Notes under the pieces: model-generated
Database searches by the model: none
Seen by the model: the letters and a program-made list of their open reading frames with translations, nothing else
Told to the model about the DNA's origin: nothing
Shown: in pieces, positions 14,387 through 23,282 of the stretch
Layout of the letters: the number at the start of each line of letters is the position of its first letter
How positions within the stretch are numbered: the first letter of the stretch is position 1
Assembly (NCBI GenBank): GCA_910578805.1
Contig: CAJTRS010000026.1
Location: 1 to 29,896, forward strand
Length of the DNA: 29,896 bases
Direction: 5' to 3'
Source of the DNA: an uncultured Muribaculaceae bacterium
GTDB lineage: Bacteria > Bacteroidota > Bacteroidia > Bacteroidales > Muribaculaceae
Made by a program: the position numbers and the translations under genes

Positions 14387-15858
14387 CTCCGACATCGGTA
14401 ATATTGACCATAGCCGGCTATTTCCTGCTCCTCATAGCGGTGTCATGGCTCTCGGCACGCAAAGCCGACAACGACACATTCTTTACGGGTAACCGGCGTA
14501 CCCCGTGGCCCATAGTGGCATTCGCCATGATAGGAGCCGCCATTTCAGGAGTGACCTACATATCCGTACCCGGCATGGTGGCCGCAAAAAGCTACGCCTA
14601 TCTGCAGATGGTACTTGGCTTTATAGTGGGTTACATAGTGATAGCATTCGTACTTGTCCCCATATTCTACCGCCGGCAACTCGTATCCATATACTCATAT
14701 CTGGCCGAAAGGTTCGGCCGGCGCACGCACCGCAGCGGAGCATGGATATTCTTTGTGTCAAAGATACTCGGAGCCGCAGTCAGATTCTTCGTGGTGTGCG
14801 CGGTGCTTCAGATTCTCGTCTTTGACCCTTTGAAGGTGCCGTTTGCCCTCAATGTACTGTTTACGATAGCACTCATCTGGCTTTACACCTGGCGCGGTGG
14901 CGTAAAGACCCTCATATGGACCGACACACTCAAAAGCGCATGTCTCATACTGTCGGTGGTGCTGTGCATATACTACATAGCCAGCAACATGGGGCTGTCC
15001 GTAACCGACATACCGCAGATAATCGGCGATCACCCGTCGGCCAGAATGTGGTTTTTCGATGATCCCAAATCAGGCTCTTATTTCTGGAAACAGTTCATAG
15101 CCGGCATATTCATGGCCATAGCCACCAACGGTCTCGACCAGGACATGATGCAGCGCCATTTAGCCTGCCGCGACTCGAAATCATCGCGCAAAAATATGAT
15201 AACCAGCGGCATAATGCAATTTTTCGTAATAGCCCTGTTTCTCATGCTCGGCACTCTCATGATGGTCTATGCCTCACGCACGGGTATAGCGACGCCACAG
15301 AAGAGCGACGAGTTTTTCGGCCTTATCGCCACACACCCCACCATGCCGTCCATCGTTGGCGTGCTGTTTGTGCTCGGACTCATTTCGGCCGCCTACTCGG
15401 CCGCCGGTTCCGCACTGACCGCCCTAACAACATCGTTCACCATCGACATTCTCGATGCCGGAAACCGCCGGCACGACAATCCGGTTGCGCTGGCACGCGT
15501 ACGCCGATGGATACATGTGGCCATGTCAGCCATCATGGGCGCCATAATCATCGTGTTCTACCATCTTGGCACAGATGATGCCATAAGCGCCGTATATACG
15601 CTTGCATCATACACTTACGGCCCCATACTCGGACTGTTTGCATACGGTCTTTTCACCACACGCCGCGTCAACGACCGGTGGGTGCCATGGGTGTGCATAT
15701 GCGCACCCATGGTGTCATGGATCATACAGTGGTTTCTCAACCGTCTGTGGGGTTATGAAACCGGATTCGAACTCCTGCTCATCAATGCGGCCGTGACCAT
15801 GGCCGGTCTCCACGTATCCACATCTATATCAAGAGAGTATGTCAAAGAATCTGTTTAG
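14383..15858 (+). CDS. Sodium:solute symporter (SSS family)
   Basis: A 491-residue inner-membrane transporter with about 13 hydrophobic segments. SSS features include an opening helix followed by WLSARKADNDTFFTGNRRTPW, then AFAMIGAAISGVTYISVPGMV, YSYLAERFGRRTHRSG, and TNGLDQDMMQRHLACRD in the sixth-helix region. It is of the sodium-coupled sugar, sialic acid or proline type. The substrate cannot be read from sequence, but coupling to NamZ makes N-acetylmuramic acid or another cell-wall sugar a reasonable guess. Its start overlaps the namZ stop by 4 bp and its end overlaps the WYL gene start by 20 bp. Confidence 0.92.
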   Translation: MTPTSVILTIAGYFLLLIAVSWLSARKADNDTFFTGNRRTPWPIVAFAMIGAAISGVTYISVPGMVAAKSYAYLQMVLGFIVGYIVIAFVLVPIFYRRQLVSIYSYLAERFGRRTHRSGAWIFFVSKILGAAVRFFVVCAVLQILVFDPLKVPFALNVLFTIALIWLYTWRGGVKTLIWTDTLKSACLILSVVLCIYYIASNMGLSVTDIPQIIGDHPSARMWFFDDPKSGSYFWKQFIAGIFMAIATNGLDQDMMQRHLACRDSKSSRKNMITSGIMQFFVIALFLMLGTLMMVYASRTGIATPQKSDEFFGLIATHPTMPSIVGVLFVLGLISAAYSAAGSALTALTTSFTIDILDAGNRRHDNPVALARVRRWIHVAMSAIMGAIIIVFYHLGTDDAISAVYTLASYTYGPILGLFAYGLFTTRRVNDRWVPWVCICAPMVSWIIQWFLNRLWGYETGFELLLINAAVTMAGLHVSTSISREYVKESV

Positions 15859-16738
15859 CCGCTATATATGGCTTATTGACACCATAAGGCGCCACGGCAC
15901 CATAACCCGCGACGAACTCAACCGTCTGTGGATAAAATCATCGTATTCCGACGGCGAACCGCTGCCGCGCCGCACATTCTACAACTACCGAATGGCCATA
16001 GAGGAGCTTTTCAAGATCACCATCGAATGCAATCCCTCGACATTTGAATATTCGATCAACGACGGCGACGGAACCAATTCGGAAAGCGTGACCGACTGGC
16101 TCCTCAACACGGCTTCCATGAGCAATGTGCTTACCGACGCACGCGACATATCCGACAGAGTGTTTCTGGAAGATGTACCCTCGGCACGACAATTCCTGTC
16201 ACCGGTAATAGGTGCCATGAAAGAATGTTGCGTGATACGCTTCGGCTACAGCCCGTTTTCACGCACAGGAACCGCCAAGCCGGTAACTCTCGAGCCTTAC
16301 TTCCTCAAGATATTCAAACTCAGATGGTATGTGACCGGACGCAATGTAAAGGAAAATACCATAAAGACCTATGCCCTTGACCGCATGAGCCAGCTCGTCA
16401 TCACCTCCGACAAGTTTGAGCTACCGCCCGATTTCGATGCCGAGTCATATTTCCGCGATGCTTTCGGGATAGTGTTCTCGCAAGGCGAGACAAAGAAAGT
16501 GGCTATCAGGGTCACGCCACGGCAGGCCAAATATTTCCGCGCCCTTCCTCTTCACCGGTCACAGAGCGAAATGATACATGACCGTTACTCGATATTCAAT
16601 TATTCACTGCGTCTGACCCCGGACTTCGTGCAGGATCTTATGGGCTACGGGCCGGAAGTCACCGTGCTTTCACCGCCCGAACTCAGAGCCATGATGATAT
16701 CCAGCCTTAAAGACGCATTAGACAATTACCAGCAATGA
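15839..16738 (+). CDS. WYL-domain transcriptional regulator
   Basis: 299 residues, cytoplasmic. An N-terminal winged-helix region (about 5-60, RYIWLIDTIRRHGTITRDEL and RTFYNYRMAIEELFKI) is followed by a WYL domain centred on LEPYFLKIFKLRWYVTGRN (151-169; the signature reads WYV here) and a C-terminal WCX-like part with YGPEVTVLSPPELRAMM. WYL regulators bind small ligands or nucleic acid; the target is unknown. Its start overlaps the symporter end by 20 bp and its stop overlaps trmD by 4 bp, so it could control the NamZ-symporter operon. That is inference from position only. Confidence 0.88.
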   Translation: MSKNLFSRYIWLIDTIRRHGTITRDELNRLWIKSSYSDGEPLPRRTFYNYRMAIEELFKITIECNPSTFEYSINDGDGTNSESVTDWLLNTASMSNVLTDARDISDRVFLEDVPSARQFLSPVIGAMKECCVIRFGYSPFSRTGTAKPVTLEPYFLKIFKLRWYVTGRNVKENTIKTYALDRMSQLVITSDKFELPPDFDAESYFRDAFGIVFSQGETKKVAIRVTPRQAKYFRALPLHRSQSEMIHDRYSIFNYSLRLTPDFVQDLMGYGPEVTVLSPPELRAMMISSLKDALDNYQQ

Positions 16739-17409
16739 GAATCGACATACTCACAGTACTCCCCGAAATGATAGAGTCGCCGCTTAACTGCTCTATACTC
16801 AAACGCGCCCGCGACAAAGGACTTGCAGAGATTGTGGTACACAACCTTCGCGACTACACCACCAATAAGCACCGGAAAGTCGATGACTATCCTTTCGGCG
16901 GCGAAGCCGGAATGGTGATGCAGATAGAGCCGATACACCGTGCCATTTCGGCACTGAAAGCCGAACGCGATTATGATGAAGTGATATTCACCTCACCCGA
17001 CGGCGAACAATTCACCCAACCGATGGCCAATGCGATGTCAATGCTTGACAACATCATAATCCTATGCGGCCACTACAAAGGCATCGACTACCGCATACGC
17101 GAGCATCTGATCACACGTGAGATTTCCATTGGCGACTATGTGCTCACCGGAGGAGAAATACCCGCTGTGGTCATAACCGACGCCTTAGTCCGGCTCATAC
17201 CCGGAGCCATAGGTGATGAGCAAAGCGCCCTGAGCGACTCCTATCAGGACAATCTGCTGGCTCCTCCGGTCTATACACGCCCCGCCGAATACTGCGGCTG
17301 GCGCGTGCCTGACATACTCCTGTCGGGACATGAGGCTAAAATAAGCGAATGGCGCCATCAGCAGGCACTGGAACGCACACGGCGTCTGCGTCCCGACCTG
17401 TTGGACTAA
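16735..17409 (+). CDS. trmD: tRNA (guanine37-N1)-methyltransferase TrmD
   Basis: Methylates G37 at N1 in tRNAs reading CNN, UGG-type and similar codons with SAM, preventing frameshifts; an essential SPOUT-fold dimer with a trefoil knot. The 224-residue protein is family length. It shows MRIDILTVLPEM, DDYPFGGEAGMVMQ (51-63), the SAM-binding CGHYKGID (111-118), ISIGDYVLTGGE (130-141) and YTRPAEYCGWRVPDILLSGHEAKISEWR. In the usual PGVLGNEESA position it reads PGAIGDEQSA, a minor variation. It is unusual that trmD is the end of a namZ-symporter-WYL operon rather than next to rpsP, rimM or rplS; this may be the common arrangement in the group. Confidence 0.97.
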   Translation: MRIDILTVLPEMIESPLNCSILKRARDKGLAEIVVHNLRDYTTNKHRKVDDYPFGGEAGMVMQIEPIHRAISALKAERDYDEVIFTSPDGEQFTQPMANAMSMLDNIIILCGHYKGIDYRIREHLITREISIGDYVLTGGEIPAVVITDALVRLIPGAIGDEQSALSDSYQDNLLAPPVYTRPAEYCGWRVPDILLSGHEAKISEWRHQQALERTRRLRPDLLD

Positions 17410-17486
17410 AAAGTGCCACGGCACCAAACCTCACGGTTACAAGGCTTGTTGTTTATTTACATTTACCCTTTAAACAACACACGCCT

Positions 17487-18335
17487 ATGTTCCCGCCATA
17501 CACGCATCTTAACCGTGATCTATCCGACGTGCCGTCCAACTACGCCATACCGGAACCGGAGCTAAGTGACCCCATCTCCATAGTGACCGCTGTGTTTGCC
17601 GGTACCCCGGCAATATTCGGAGCCAACAATCTGGGTCGGGTGGCAACCAATATATTGGCCAACCGCATTCTGGCCTCCGGAGCGACACCACGTTACCTTG
17701 CCGCCACATATACCTTTGACAGCGATATTCCCGTGAATATTGTCAATGCCGTGGACATGGCCATGCGTGATGCAGCCGTACAGGCCGAAATGGAAGCCAC
17801 GGCCGTGTCATCAAAGACACTCACATCGGGTGCGGCTGACGGCATCAACCTGTCGATGTTCGGCATTGGCACACGCATTCCCGGTTTTTCCTTCGGCACA
17901 GACAATATCCGTCCGGGCGACACGCTCATCGTATCGGGGCCTGTGGGAGCCTACGGCACAGCCGTCAGATCGGCCGCCTACGGGATAGAACCGATGTTCT
18001 GTGCCGACGGACATGCCCTTACTGACGGAATACACGCTCTGGCAAATGTGACACCGAAAGTCCGGTCACTGATATTTCCTGACAAAGGGATCGCCTCGGC
18101 CATACGCACTCTTAGCAGCAGTCACGCTGTGGATATCGACATAACGGGCATTCCCGTAGATGAGGCCGTAATCAACGCATGCCGCATCATGGACATCGAT
18201 CCCATGGAAATGCCCTGTGCGGCAAGCATGCTGATTGTGGTGCCGCGCGGCGAAGGCCTGAAAACCCTCGAGGCACTGCGCAGAAGCGCCTATTGCGGCC
18301 GCGCCGCTATCATTGGCCAGATCACACGCAATTAA
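17487..18335 (+). CDS. HypE-like AIR-synthase-family protein
   Basis: 282 residues. The fold is recognised from the PurM/HypE-type sequence: VATNILANRILASGATPRYLAATYTF, then SGAADGINLSMFGIGTR, the linker NIRPGDTLIVSGPVGAYGTAV and the C-terminal domain ending CAASMLIVVPRGEG then GRAAIIGQITRN. HypE makes the thiocyanate used for the nickel-iron hydrogenase cyanide ligands on a C-terminal cysteine. Here the chain ends in ITRN with no terminal Cys, the usual GDTKV motif is replaced by VSSKTL, and the protein is shorter than the usual 330 residues. No other hyp or hydrogenase gene is present, so classical HypE function is doubtful. The start at MFPPYTHLNRD is chosen because an earlier in-frame ATG lies within trmD. 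It ends 14 nt from the convergent bioB end. Confidence 0.75.
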   Translation: MFPPYTHLNRDLSDVPSNYAIPEPELSDPISIVTAVFAGTPAIFGANNLGRVATNILANRILASGATPRYLAATYTFDSDIPVNIVNAVDMAMRDAAVQAEMEATAVSSKTLTSGAADGINLSMFGIGTRIPGFSFGTDNIRPGDTLIVSGPVGAYGTAVRSAAYGIEPMFCADGHALTDGIHALANVTPKVRSLIFPDKGIASAIRTLSSSHAVDIDITGIPVDEAVINACRIMDIDPMEMPCAASMLIVVPRGEGLKTLEALRRSAYCGRAAIIGQITRN

Positions 18336-18349
18336 GCAGTCTGCGGGAA

Positions 18350-19306
18350 TCAGTACTTGTAACCGATACGATCAAAAAGGGCATAATCTTCATCGACCTT
18401 ATTGCCCACGGTGGTAAGCAGATCTCCGATCATGGCGCCGTTCATGCCGCCACGGAGTATCCGCTCCGTGGTCTCATGACTCAGGCGCGCCCTGCCGCCG
18501 GCAAACCTCATCACAACCCGCGGGGCAACAAGACGCATCAGCGCCACCGTGCGTAGTATCTCGTCGTCGGACAAGGGCGGCATGCCGGCAAGCGGCGTGC
18601 CCGATATGGGATTAAGGATATTGACCGGAACAGATACGGCTCCGGCATCGACAGCCTCACGTACCATCAGCAGACGGTCACGCATGGATTCCCCCATACC
18701 TATTATACCGCCGCTGCACACTTCCATGCCCACCTCCCGTGCCATGGCAATGGTGCGGAGTTTGTCGGCATGACTGTGAGTGGAACACAATGAGGGAAAA
18801 TATTCCGACGAAGTCTCGAGATTACAATGATAACGCCTTACGCCGGCATCGTAAAGAGCCTGCAGCCCATCACGGCCAAGCAATCCCATAGATGCACACA
18901 GGGACATTGACGTGCACTGACGGAGCATACGGTACATTTCGCAGAAATGTCCTATATCGGCCGGAGAAACCTTCCTGCCGCTTGTAACAAGTGACAGACG
19001 TCGCACTCCCCTGCGGTCATTGGCCGCAGCCGCAGCCATCAGCCCGTCGGACGATATCGATTCATACTCATTTATACCGGTAGAATGATAACGTGACTGC
19101 GAACACCACTTGCAATCCTCCGAACAACGGCCGCTGCGCGCGTTGACTATGGAACATGTATCGAGACTGTCACCATGAAAATGAGCACGCACCTTATCGG
19201 CCGCGTCACAAAGATCATCGGTGGAGCAACAATTATTAAGATCAAGAGCCTCTTCTATAGTAATTCCGCCTCCTGAAAACAGACGGACAAGTATCTCGTC
19301 AAGCAT
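18350..19306 (-). CDS. bioB: Biotin synthase
   Basis: Radical-SAM enzyme that inserts sulfur into dethiobiotin in the last step of biotin synthesis. The 318-residue protein has the radical-SAM cluster motif CSEDCKWC (Cys61, Cys65, Cys68), CASMGLL and HCNLETS in the barrel, EVCSGGIIGMGES with another cluster-ligand Cys, VNILNPISGTPL, and the RFAGGRARL segment holding the auxiliary-cluster Arg. It is complete, though slightly shorter than the E. coli enzyme. No bioA, bioF, bioC or bioD is in the window. Its promoter lies at 19324-19355 with a leader of only about 12 nt; it is divergent from the TolC operon. Confidence 0.96.
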   Translation of the reverse strand: MLDEILVRLFSGGGITIEEALDLNNCCSTDDLCDAADKVRAHFHGDSLDTCSIVNARSGRCSEDCKWCSQSRYHSTGINEYESISSDGLMAAAAANDRRGVRRLSLVTSGRKVSPADIGHFCEMYRMLRQCTSMSLCASMGLLGRDGLQALYDAGVRRYHCNLETSSEYFPSLCSTHSHADKLRTIAMAREVGMEVCSGGIIGMGESMRDRLLMVREAVDAGAVSVPVNILNPISGTPLAGMPPLSDDEILRTVALMRLVAPRVVMRFAGGRARLSHETTERILRGGMNGAMIGDLLTTVGNKVDEDYALFDRIGYKY

Positions 19307-19323
19307 ACATTATAAATTTATGA

Positions 19324-19355
19324 CAAATATACGTTTTTTGGAATAAAGCGCCAAA
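19324..19355 (-). promoter_or_regulatory. Promoter of bioB
   Basis: On the minus strand TTTG (19355-19352), a 20-nt spacer and TATATTTG (19331-19324) form a full consensus promoter. The start would be near 19318, leaving only about a dozen leader nucleotides. Confidence 0.7.
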
Positions 19356-19413
19356 AAATGGAGATTTTCACATTCACATATTATCTATTCAACAAAATTA
19401 GTGATAAAGGAGT

Positions 19414-19421
19414 TATATTTG
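19414..19421 (+). promoter_or_regulatory. -7 promoter box of the TolC export operon
   Basis: TATATTTG lies 73 nt before the chosen TolC start and is divergent from the bioB promoter. A -33 element is not clear. Confidence 0.5.
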
Positions 19422-19493
19422 TACATAGAAAGTATATCCGGTCAAATTCCTGCATATACAACTACCGTTAACTGTTTATTCCTTATAGAATAT

Positions 19494-20954
19494 ATGAGCC
19501 TGCGTAAAGTACTTTTCAGTGTTGCTATGGCAGCGGTGACCATATCGGGTGCCGCGCAGCATCAACCGGTATCGCTCGATTCATGCCGCGCCATGGCGCT
19601 GAGCAATAACAAACAACTCCGTATCCGTAACGAGGCCGTGCGCCAGGCCGGATATCAGAAAGATGAAGCGTTCGCGGCATACCTACCGGCCATAGATTTT
19701 GCCGGGGGCTATATGTACAACCAAAAGGAAATATCCATATTTGACAAAGACCAGCTCTTGCCTACAAAGACATTCGATCTGGCCACACAGAGCTATCAGT
19801 TCAACATAGTGAAAAACCCCATAACCGGCGAACCGGTAAAGGGACCCAACGGCGAATACATACCGGAAACTGTGGCACTCATACCCAAAGAGGCCATGAC
19901 CTACGACATACACAACGTTTTTTTCGGAGCCATCACCCTCACTCAACCCATATTCATGGGTGGCAAGATCGTGGCCATGAACCGGCTGACACACTATGCC
20001 GAGGAGTTGGCCAAGGCCATGCACAACAATGAGGCCGAGAATGTGATCTATGCCGTGGACGCCGCATACTGGCAAGTTGTATCGCTGAAGGCCAAACAGA
20101 AATTGGCCACAAGCTATGTGGCGTTGCTTGACACCCTGCATGCAAACGTGCAGGCCATGGTGAACCAGGGGGTGGCCACACGCAGTGATCTGCTCACCGT
20201 CGATGTAAAGCTTAACCAGGCCAATGTCGATCTGACAAAAGTGGATAACGGCCTTGTGCTTTCCCGCATGGCTCTTGCCCAGGTGTGCGGGTTGCCGGTC
20301 AACACGGTCATGAACCTTGCCGATGAGGATACGGACTTCGCAGAATGCTCCGCACCGATAGCCACATCGTACAACATGGAAGATGTCTATGCCCGCCGGC
20401 AGGACCTGAGGGCATTGGAGATGGGCGTGGAGATATACCATCAGAAAGAACGGGTGGCCATGAGCGAAATGCTCCCCAAGGTGGCGCTCGTAGGAAGCTA
20501 TTCGTTCAGCAACCCCAACATGTTCAATGGCTTCAGCAAAAAGTTTGACGGAGCATTCTCAGTGGGGGCAATGGTATCGATTCCTCTGTGGCACTGGGGA
20601 GGGAACTACAACAAATACCGCGCCGCCAAAAGCCAGACCGCCATGGCACGCATGCAACTTGACGACACCAAGGACATGATTGACCTTCAGGTAAGCCAGT
20701 CGGCATTCAAAGCCCAGGAAGCGGTAAAGACATACCACATGACACTGTCGAATCTTGAAAAGGCAAATGAAAACCTGCGTCAGGCCACTCTCGGATTCCA
20801 CGAGGGCATCATGACCACCGACAATGTAATGGAAGCACAGACAGCATGGCTCAAAGCCAATTCCGAAAAGATAGATGCTCTTATAGACATACACCTGTGT
20901 GACGTATATCTCTCCAAGGTACTCGGCACTCTTCCTTATCCCCAAAGCAACTGA
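19494..20954 (+). CDS. TolC-family outer membrane efflux protein
   Basis: A 486-residue outer-membrane channel protein. The start MSLRKVLFSVAMAAVTISGAAQ gives a proper signal peptide; the in-frame ATG 31 codons earlier lies before the -7 box. The mature part begins PVSLDSCRAMALSNNKQLRI, the usual opening of outer-membrane-factor proteins, and carries the two internal repeats with long helices (LATSYVALLDTLHANVQAMVNQGVATRSDLLTVDVKLNQA and its later counterpart ending MEAQTAWLKANSEKI). It forms a trimeric tunnel that docks to the HlyD adaptor encoded 68 nt downstream. Together with the two ABC-2 permeases it makes an export system of unknown substrate. Confidence 0.93.
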   Translation: MSLRKVLFSVAMAAVTISGAAQHQPVSLDSCRAMALSNNKQLRIRNEAVRQAGYQKDEAFAAYLPAIDFAGGYMYNQKEISIFDKDQLLPTKTFDLATQSYQFNIVKNPITGEPVKGPNGEYIPETVALIPKEAMTYDIHNVFFGAITLTQPIFMGGKIVAMNRLTHYAEELAKAMHNNEAENVIYAVDAAYWQVVSLKAKQKLATSYVALLDTLHANVQAMVNQGVATRSDLLTVDVKLNQANVDLTKVDNGLVLSRMALAQVCGLPVNTVMNLADEDTDFAECSAPIATSYNMEDVYARRQDLRALEMGVEIYHQKERVAMSEMLPKVALVGSYSFSNPNMFNGFSKKFDGAFSVGAMVSIPLWHWGGNYNKYRAAKSQTAMARMQLDDTKDMIDLQVSQSAFKAQEAVKTYHMTLSNLEKANENLRQATLGFHEGIMTTDNVMEAQTAWLKANSEKIDALIDIHLCDVYLSKVLGTLPYPQSN

Positions 20955-21022
20955 CCGCATACAAGAAACACCTTACAGACACTCCCAAGTTATATAAATT
21001 CACCCGCTAACCGCACAGAATC

Positions 21023-22048
21023 ATGGCTGAATCAGAAATCAACAACACGAACAACCGTTCGGACGAACGCCGCGAAAACAGAATACTAATGTTCTCACTG
21101 CTCGGTATAATAGCCGCCGTAGTGGTCATAGCCATCGTAGGCTTCTGCCTGCTTGAAGAACCTGACGATATCGTGGAAGGACAGGCCGAGGCCACTTCCG
21201 TAAGAATATCCGGAAAGCTGCCCGGACGTGTCACCGAGTTTTATGTAAAGGAGGGCGATCTCGTAAAAACCGGCGATACATTGGTGCATATCCACTCATC
21301 ACTCGCCGAAGCCAAACTGATGCAGGCACAGGAGATGAAAAAAGCGGCAGCAGCCCAGAACAAGAAAATCGATGCCGGAACCCGCTCGCAGATAATTCAG
21401 GCCGCCCAAAGCCTGGTGGCACAGGCGTCGGCCGCACGTCAGATAGCTCAGAAAACCTATGAGCGCATGGAAGCCCTGTACAAAGAAAATGTGATATCGG
21501 CACAGAAACGTGATGAAGCAAAAGCGGCCTACGATGCCGCCGTGGCCGGCGAACAGGCCGCACATGCACAGTTGAGTCTTGCCCGCGCCGGAGCACAGAG
21601 CGAGGACAAAGTCAGTGCCGCCGCCATGGTGGGTGTGGCACAAGGAGGAGTTGATGAAGTGGAAAGCCTGCTTGAAGACCAGTATCTGATAGCCCCGTGC
21701 GACGGCCAGATAGACCAGATATATCCGGAGGCAGGAGAACTCGTAAGCCTCGGAGCGCCCATCATGAACCTGCTTAAGATTTCCGACAAATGGATCACAT
21801 TCAATGTGCGCGAGGAATACCTTAATGACCTCAAACTCGGCAACAGAATCAAAGTCATGATTCCCGCACTTGACAAGATGGAGACGGAAGCCGAGGTATA
21901 TTATCTGCGCGATATGGGAAGCTATGCCACATGGCGCGCCACCAAGGCCACAGGCGAATGGGACAGCAAAACGTTTCAGGTGAAGGCCCGGCCACTCGAC
22001 ACCATTCCCGACCTGCGCCCCGGAATGACGGTGGTTTACCGCCCTTGA
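21023..22048 (+). CDS. HlyD/EmrA-family membrane fusion protein
   Basis: A 341-residue periplasmic adaptor anchored by one N-terminal membrane helix (about 22-44, ILMFSLLGIIAAVVVIAIVGFCLL). A lipoyl-like half motif follows (VRISGKLPGRVTEFYVKEGDLVKTGDTLVHI), then a long Ala/Gln/Lys-rich coiled coil (about 95-195), the second lipoyl half (APCDGQIDQIYPEAGELVSLGAPIMNL) and a beta-barrel domain ending LRPGMTVVYRP. It bridges the inner-membrane permeases and the TolC protein. The order TolC, HlyD, permease, permease is a known Bacteroidetes export operon type. Confidence 0.93.
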   Translation: MAESEINNTNNRSDERRENRILMFSLLGIIAAVVVIAIVGFCLLEEPDDIVEGQAEATSVRISGKLPGRVTEFYVKEGDLVKTGDTLVHIHSSLAEAKLMQAQEMKKAAAAQNKKIDAGTRSQIIQAAQSLVAQASAARQIAQKTYERMEALYKENVISAQKRDEAKAAYDAAVAGEQAAHAQLSLARAGAQSEDKVSAAAMVGVAQGGVDEVESLLEDQYLIAPCDGQIDQIYPEAGELVSLGAPIMNLLKISDKWITFNVREEYLNDLKLGNRIKVMIPALDKMETEAEVYYLRDMGSYATWRATKATGEWDSKTFQVKARPLDTIPDLRPGMTVVYRP

Positions 22049-22100
22049 CCCTCGCTACATTGAATATATACCAATCCATCAAAATTAATACGGAACGGAA

Positions 22101-23267
22101 TTGTCACGCAACGCACTCATCAGCTCCATCGGACGCGGTATCCGCAGCCTGCTCTCGAGAAAAATATATCTCGTGTGCCTGATAGCTGTGCCCATACTCT
22201 TCACCCTGTTTTTCATTAACATGATGGACGAGGGCGTGGCCGAAAAGGTACCTACGGCAATCGTCGATCTTGACAACTCATCGCTCTCGCGCCAGATCAC
22301 ACGCAATCTCGCGTCATCGGAACTGATCGCCATAGACCACAAACTGGAATCATTCCACGAAGCGGTCAAGCAGGTGCGACGCGGCGACATATTCGGCTTT
22401 TTCATGATTCCGGCCGATTTCCAGAAAGATGCCATAGGCGGACGTACCCCCACCATAACATATTACTGCAACATGACCTACTTTGTCCCGGCCACACTGG
22501 CATTCAAGGGCTTTAAAACCACTGCCGTCACCACAGCAGGCGGATTGGTACAGACCACCCTTGTAAGCTCGGGAATTCCGGAGAACACAGCCGGAACCCT
22601 GATACAGCCGGTGGTCGTACAGCAGCAGGCCATAGGCAATCCGTGGTTGAACTACAACTATTATCTTACCAACTCCTTTGTACCAGGAATCATCGAACTG
22701 ATGGTTTTTCTGATCACGGCATTCAGTATATGTGATGAAATGAAACGCCGAACCTCACCTCAGTGGCTGCGCGACGGAGGCGGCTCCATTCTGATAGCCG
22801 TAACCGGCAAACTCCTGCCTCAAACAGTGGTGGCTACATGCGTAGGAGTACTCTGCCAGTCGATAATGTTCGGATTCAACCATTTCCCGCTCAACAACCA
22901 CATTGGTCACATGATCGCCGCCATGATGCTTATGGTCATGGCCTCACAGGCATTCGCCGTTACCATATGCTGCATCATGCCAAATCTGCGTTTGGCCGTA
23001 AGTATCTGTTCGCTCATAGGCATTCTGGCATTCTCAATAGCGGCATTCTCCTATCCTGTGGATCAGATGTATCCCGAAATAGGCATTTTCAGCTATATCC
23101 TGCCGGTAAGATATTACTTCCTCATATATATAGACCAGGCTCTCAACGGCATTCCCATATATTATTCGAGGTACTATTATATAGCCCTGCTTTTATTCAT
23201 TCCGGTATCGTGGATCGGACTGCCAAGGCTCAAAAAGCACTGCATGCGTCCGGTATATGTACCATAA
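22101..23267 (+). CDS. ABC-2 type transporter permease (first of a pair)
   Basis: A 388-residue inner-membrane protein of the YhhJ/DrrB type. One N-terminal membrane helix (about 22-42, YLVCLIAVPILFTLFFINMM) is followed by a periplasmic domain (about 43-200) and five C-terminal membrane helices beginning SFVPGIIELMVFLITAFSIC. The start is TTG: an in-frame stop lies at 22086-22088 and there is no ATG before the first membrane helix, so TTG at 22101 is the only reasonable start. The gene is 52 nt after hlyD and 15 nt before its paralogue. No nucleotide-binding subunit is encoded nearby. Confidence 0.88.
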   Translation: MSRNALISSIGRGIRSLLSRKIYLVCLIAVPILFTLFFINMMDEGVAEKVPTAIVDLDNSSLSRQITRNLASSELIAIDHKLESFHEAVKQVRRGDIFGFFMIPADFQKDAIGGRTPTITYYCNMTYFVPATLAFKGFKTTAVTTAGGLVQTTLVSSGIPENTAGTLIQPVVVQQQAIGNPWLNYNYYLTNSFVPGIIELMVFLITAFSICDEMKRRTSPQWLRDGGGSILIAVTGKLLPQTVVATCVGVLCQSIMFGFNHFPLNNHIGHMIAAMMLMVMASQAFAVTICCIMPNLRLAVSICSLIGILAFSIAAFSYPVDQMYPEIGIFSYILPVRYYFLIYIDQALNGIPIYYSRYYYIALLLFIPVSWIGLPRLKKHCMRPVYVP

Positions 23268-23282
23268 TGCGATCTTAGACTC

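Noticed and set aside
17349..17486. Longer start for the HypE-like gene at 17349
   Set aside because: It would overlap trmD by 60 bp and add 46 residues with no family similarity; 17487 is preferred.
19683..20441. 252-codon minus-strand frame inside the TolC gene
   Set aside because: The TolC reading has a signal peptide and family repeats; the antisense frame is Cys/His-rich with no domain.
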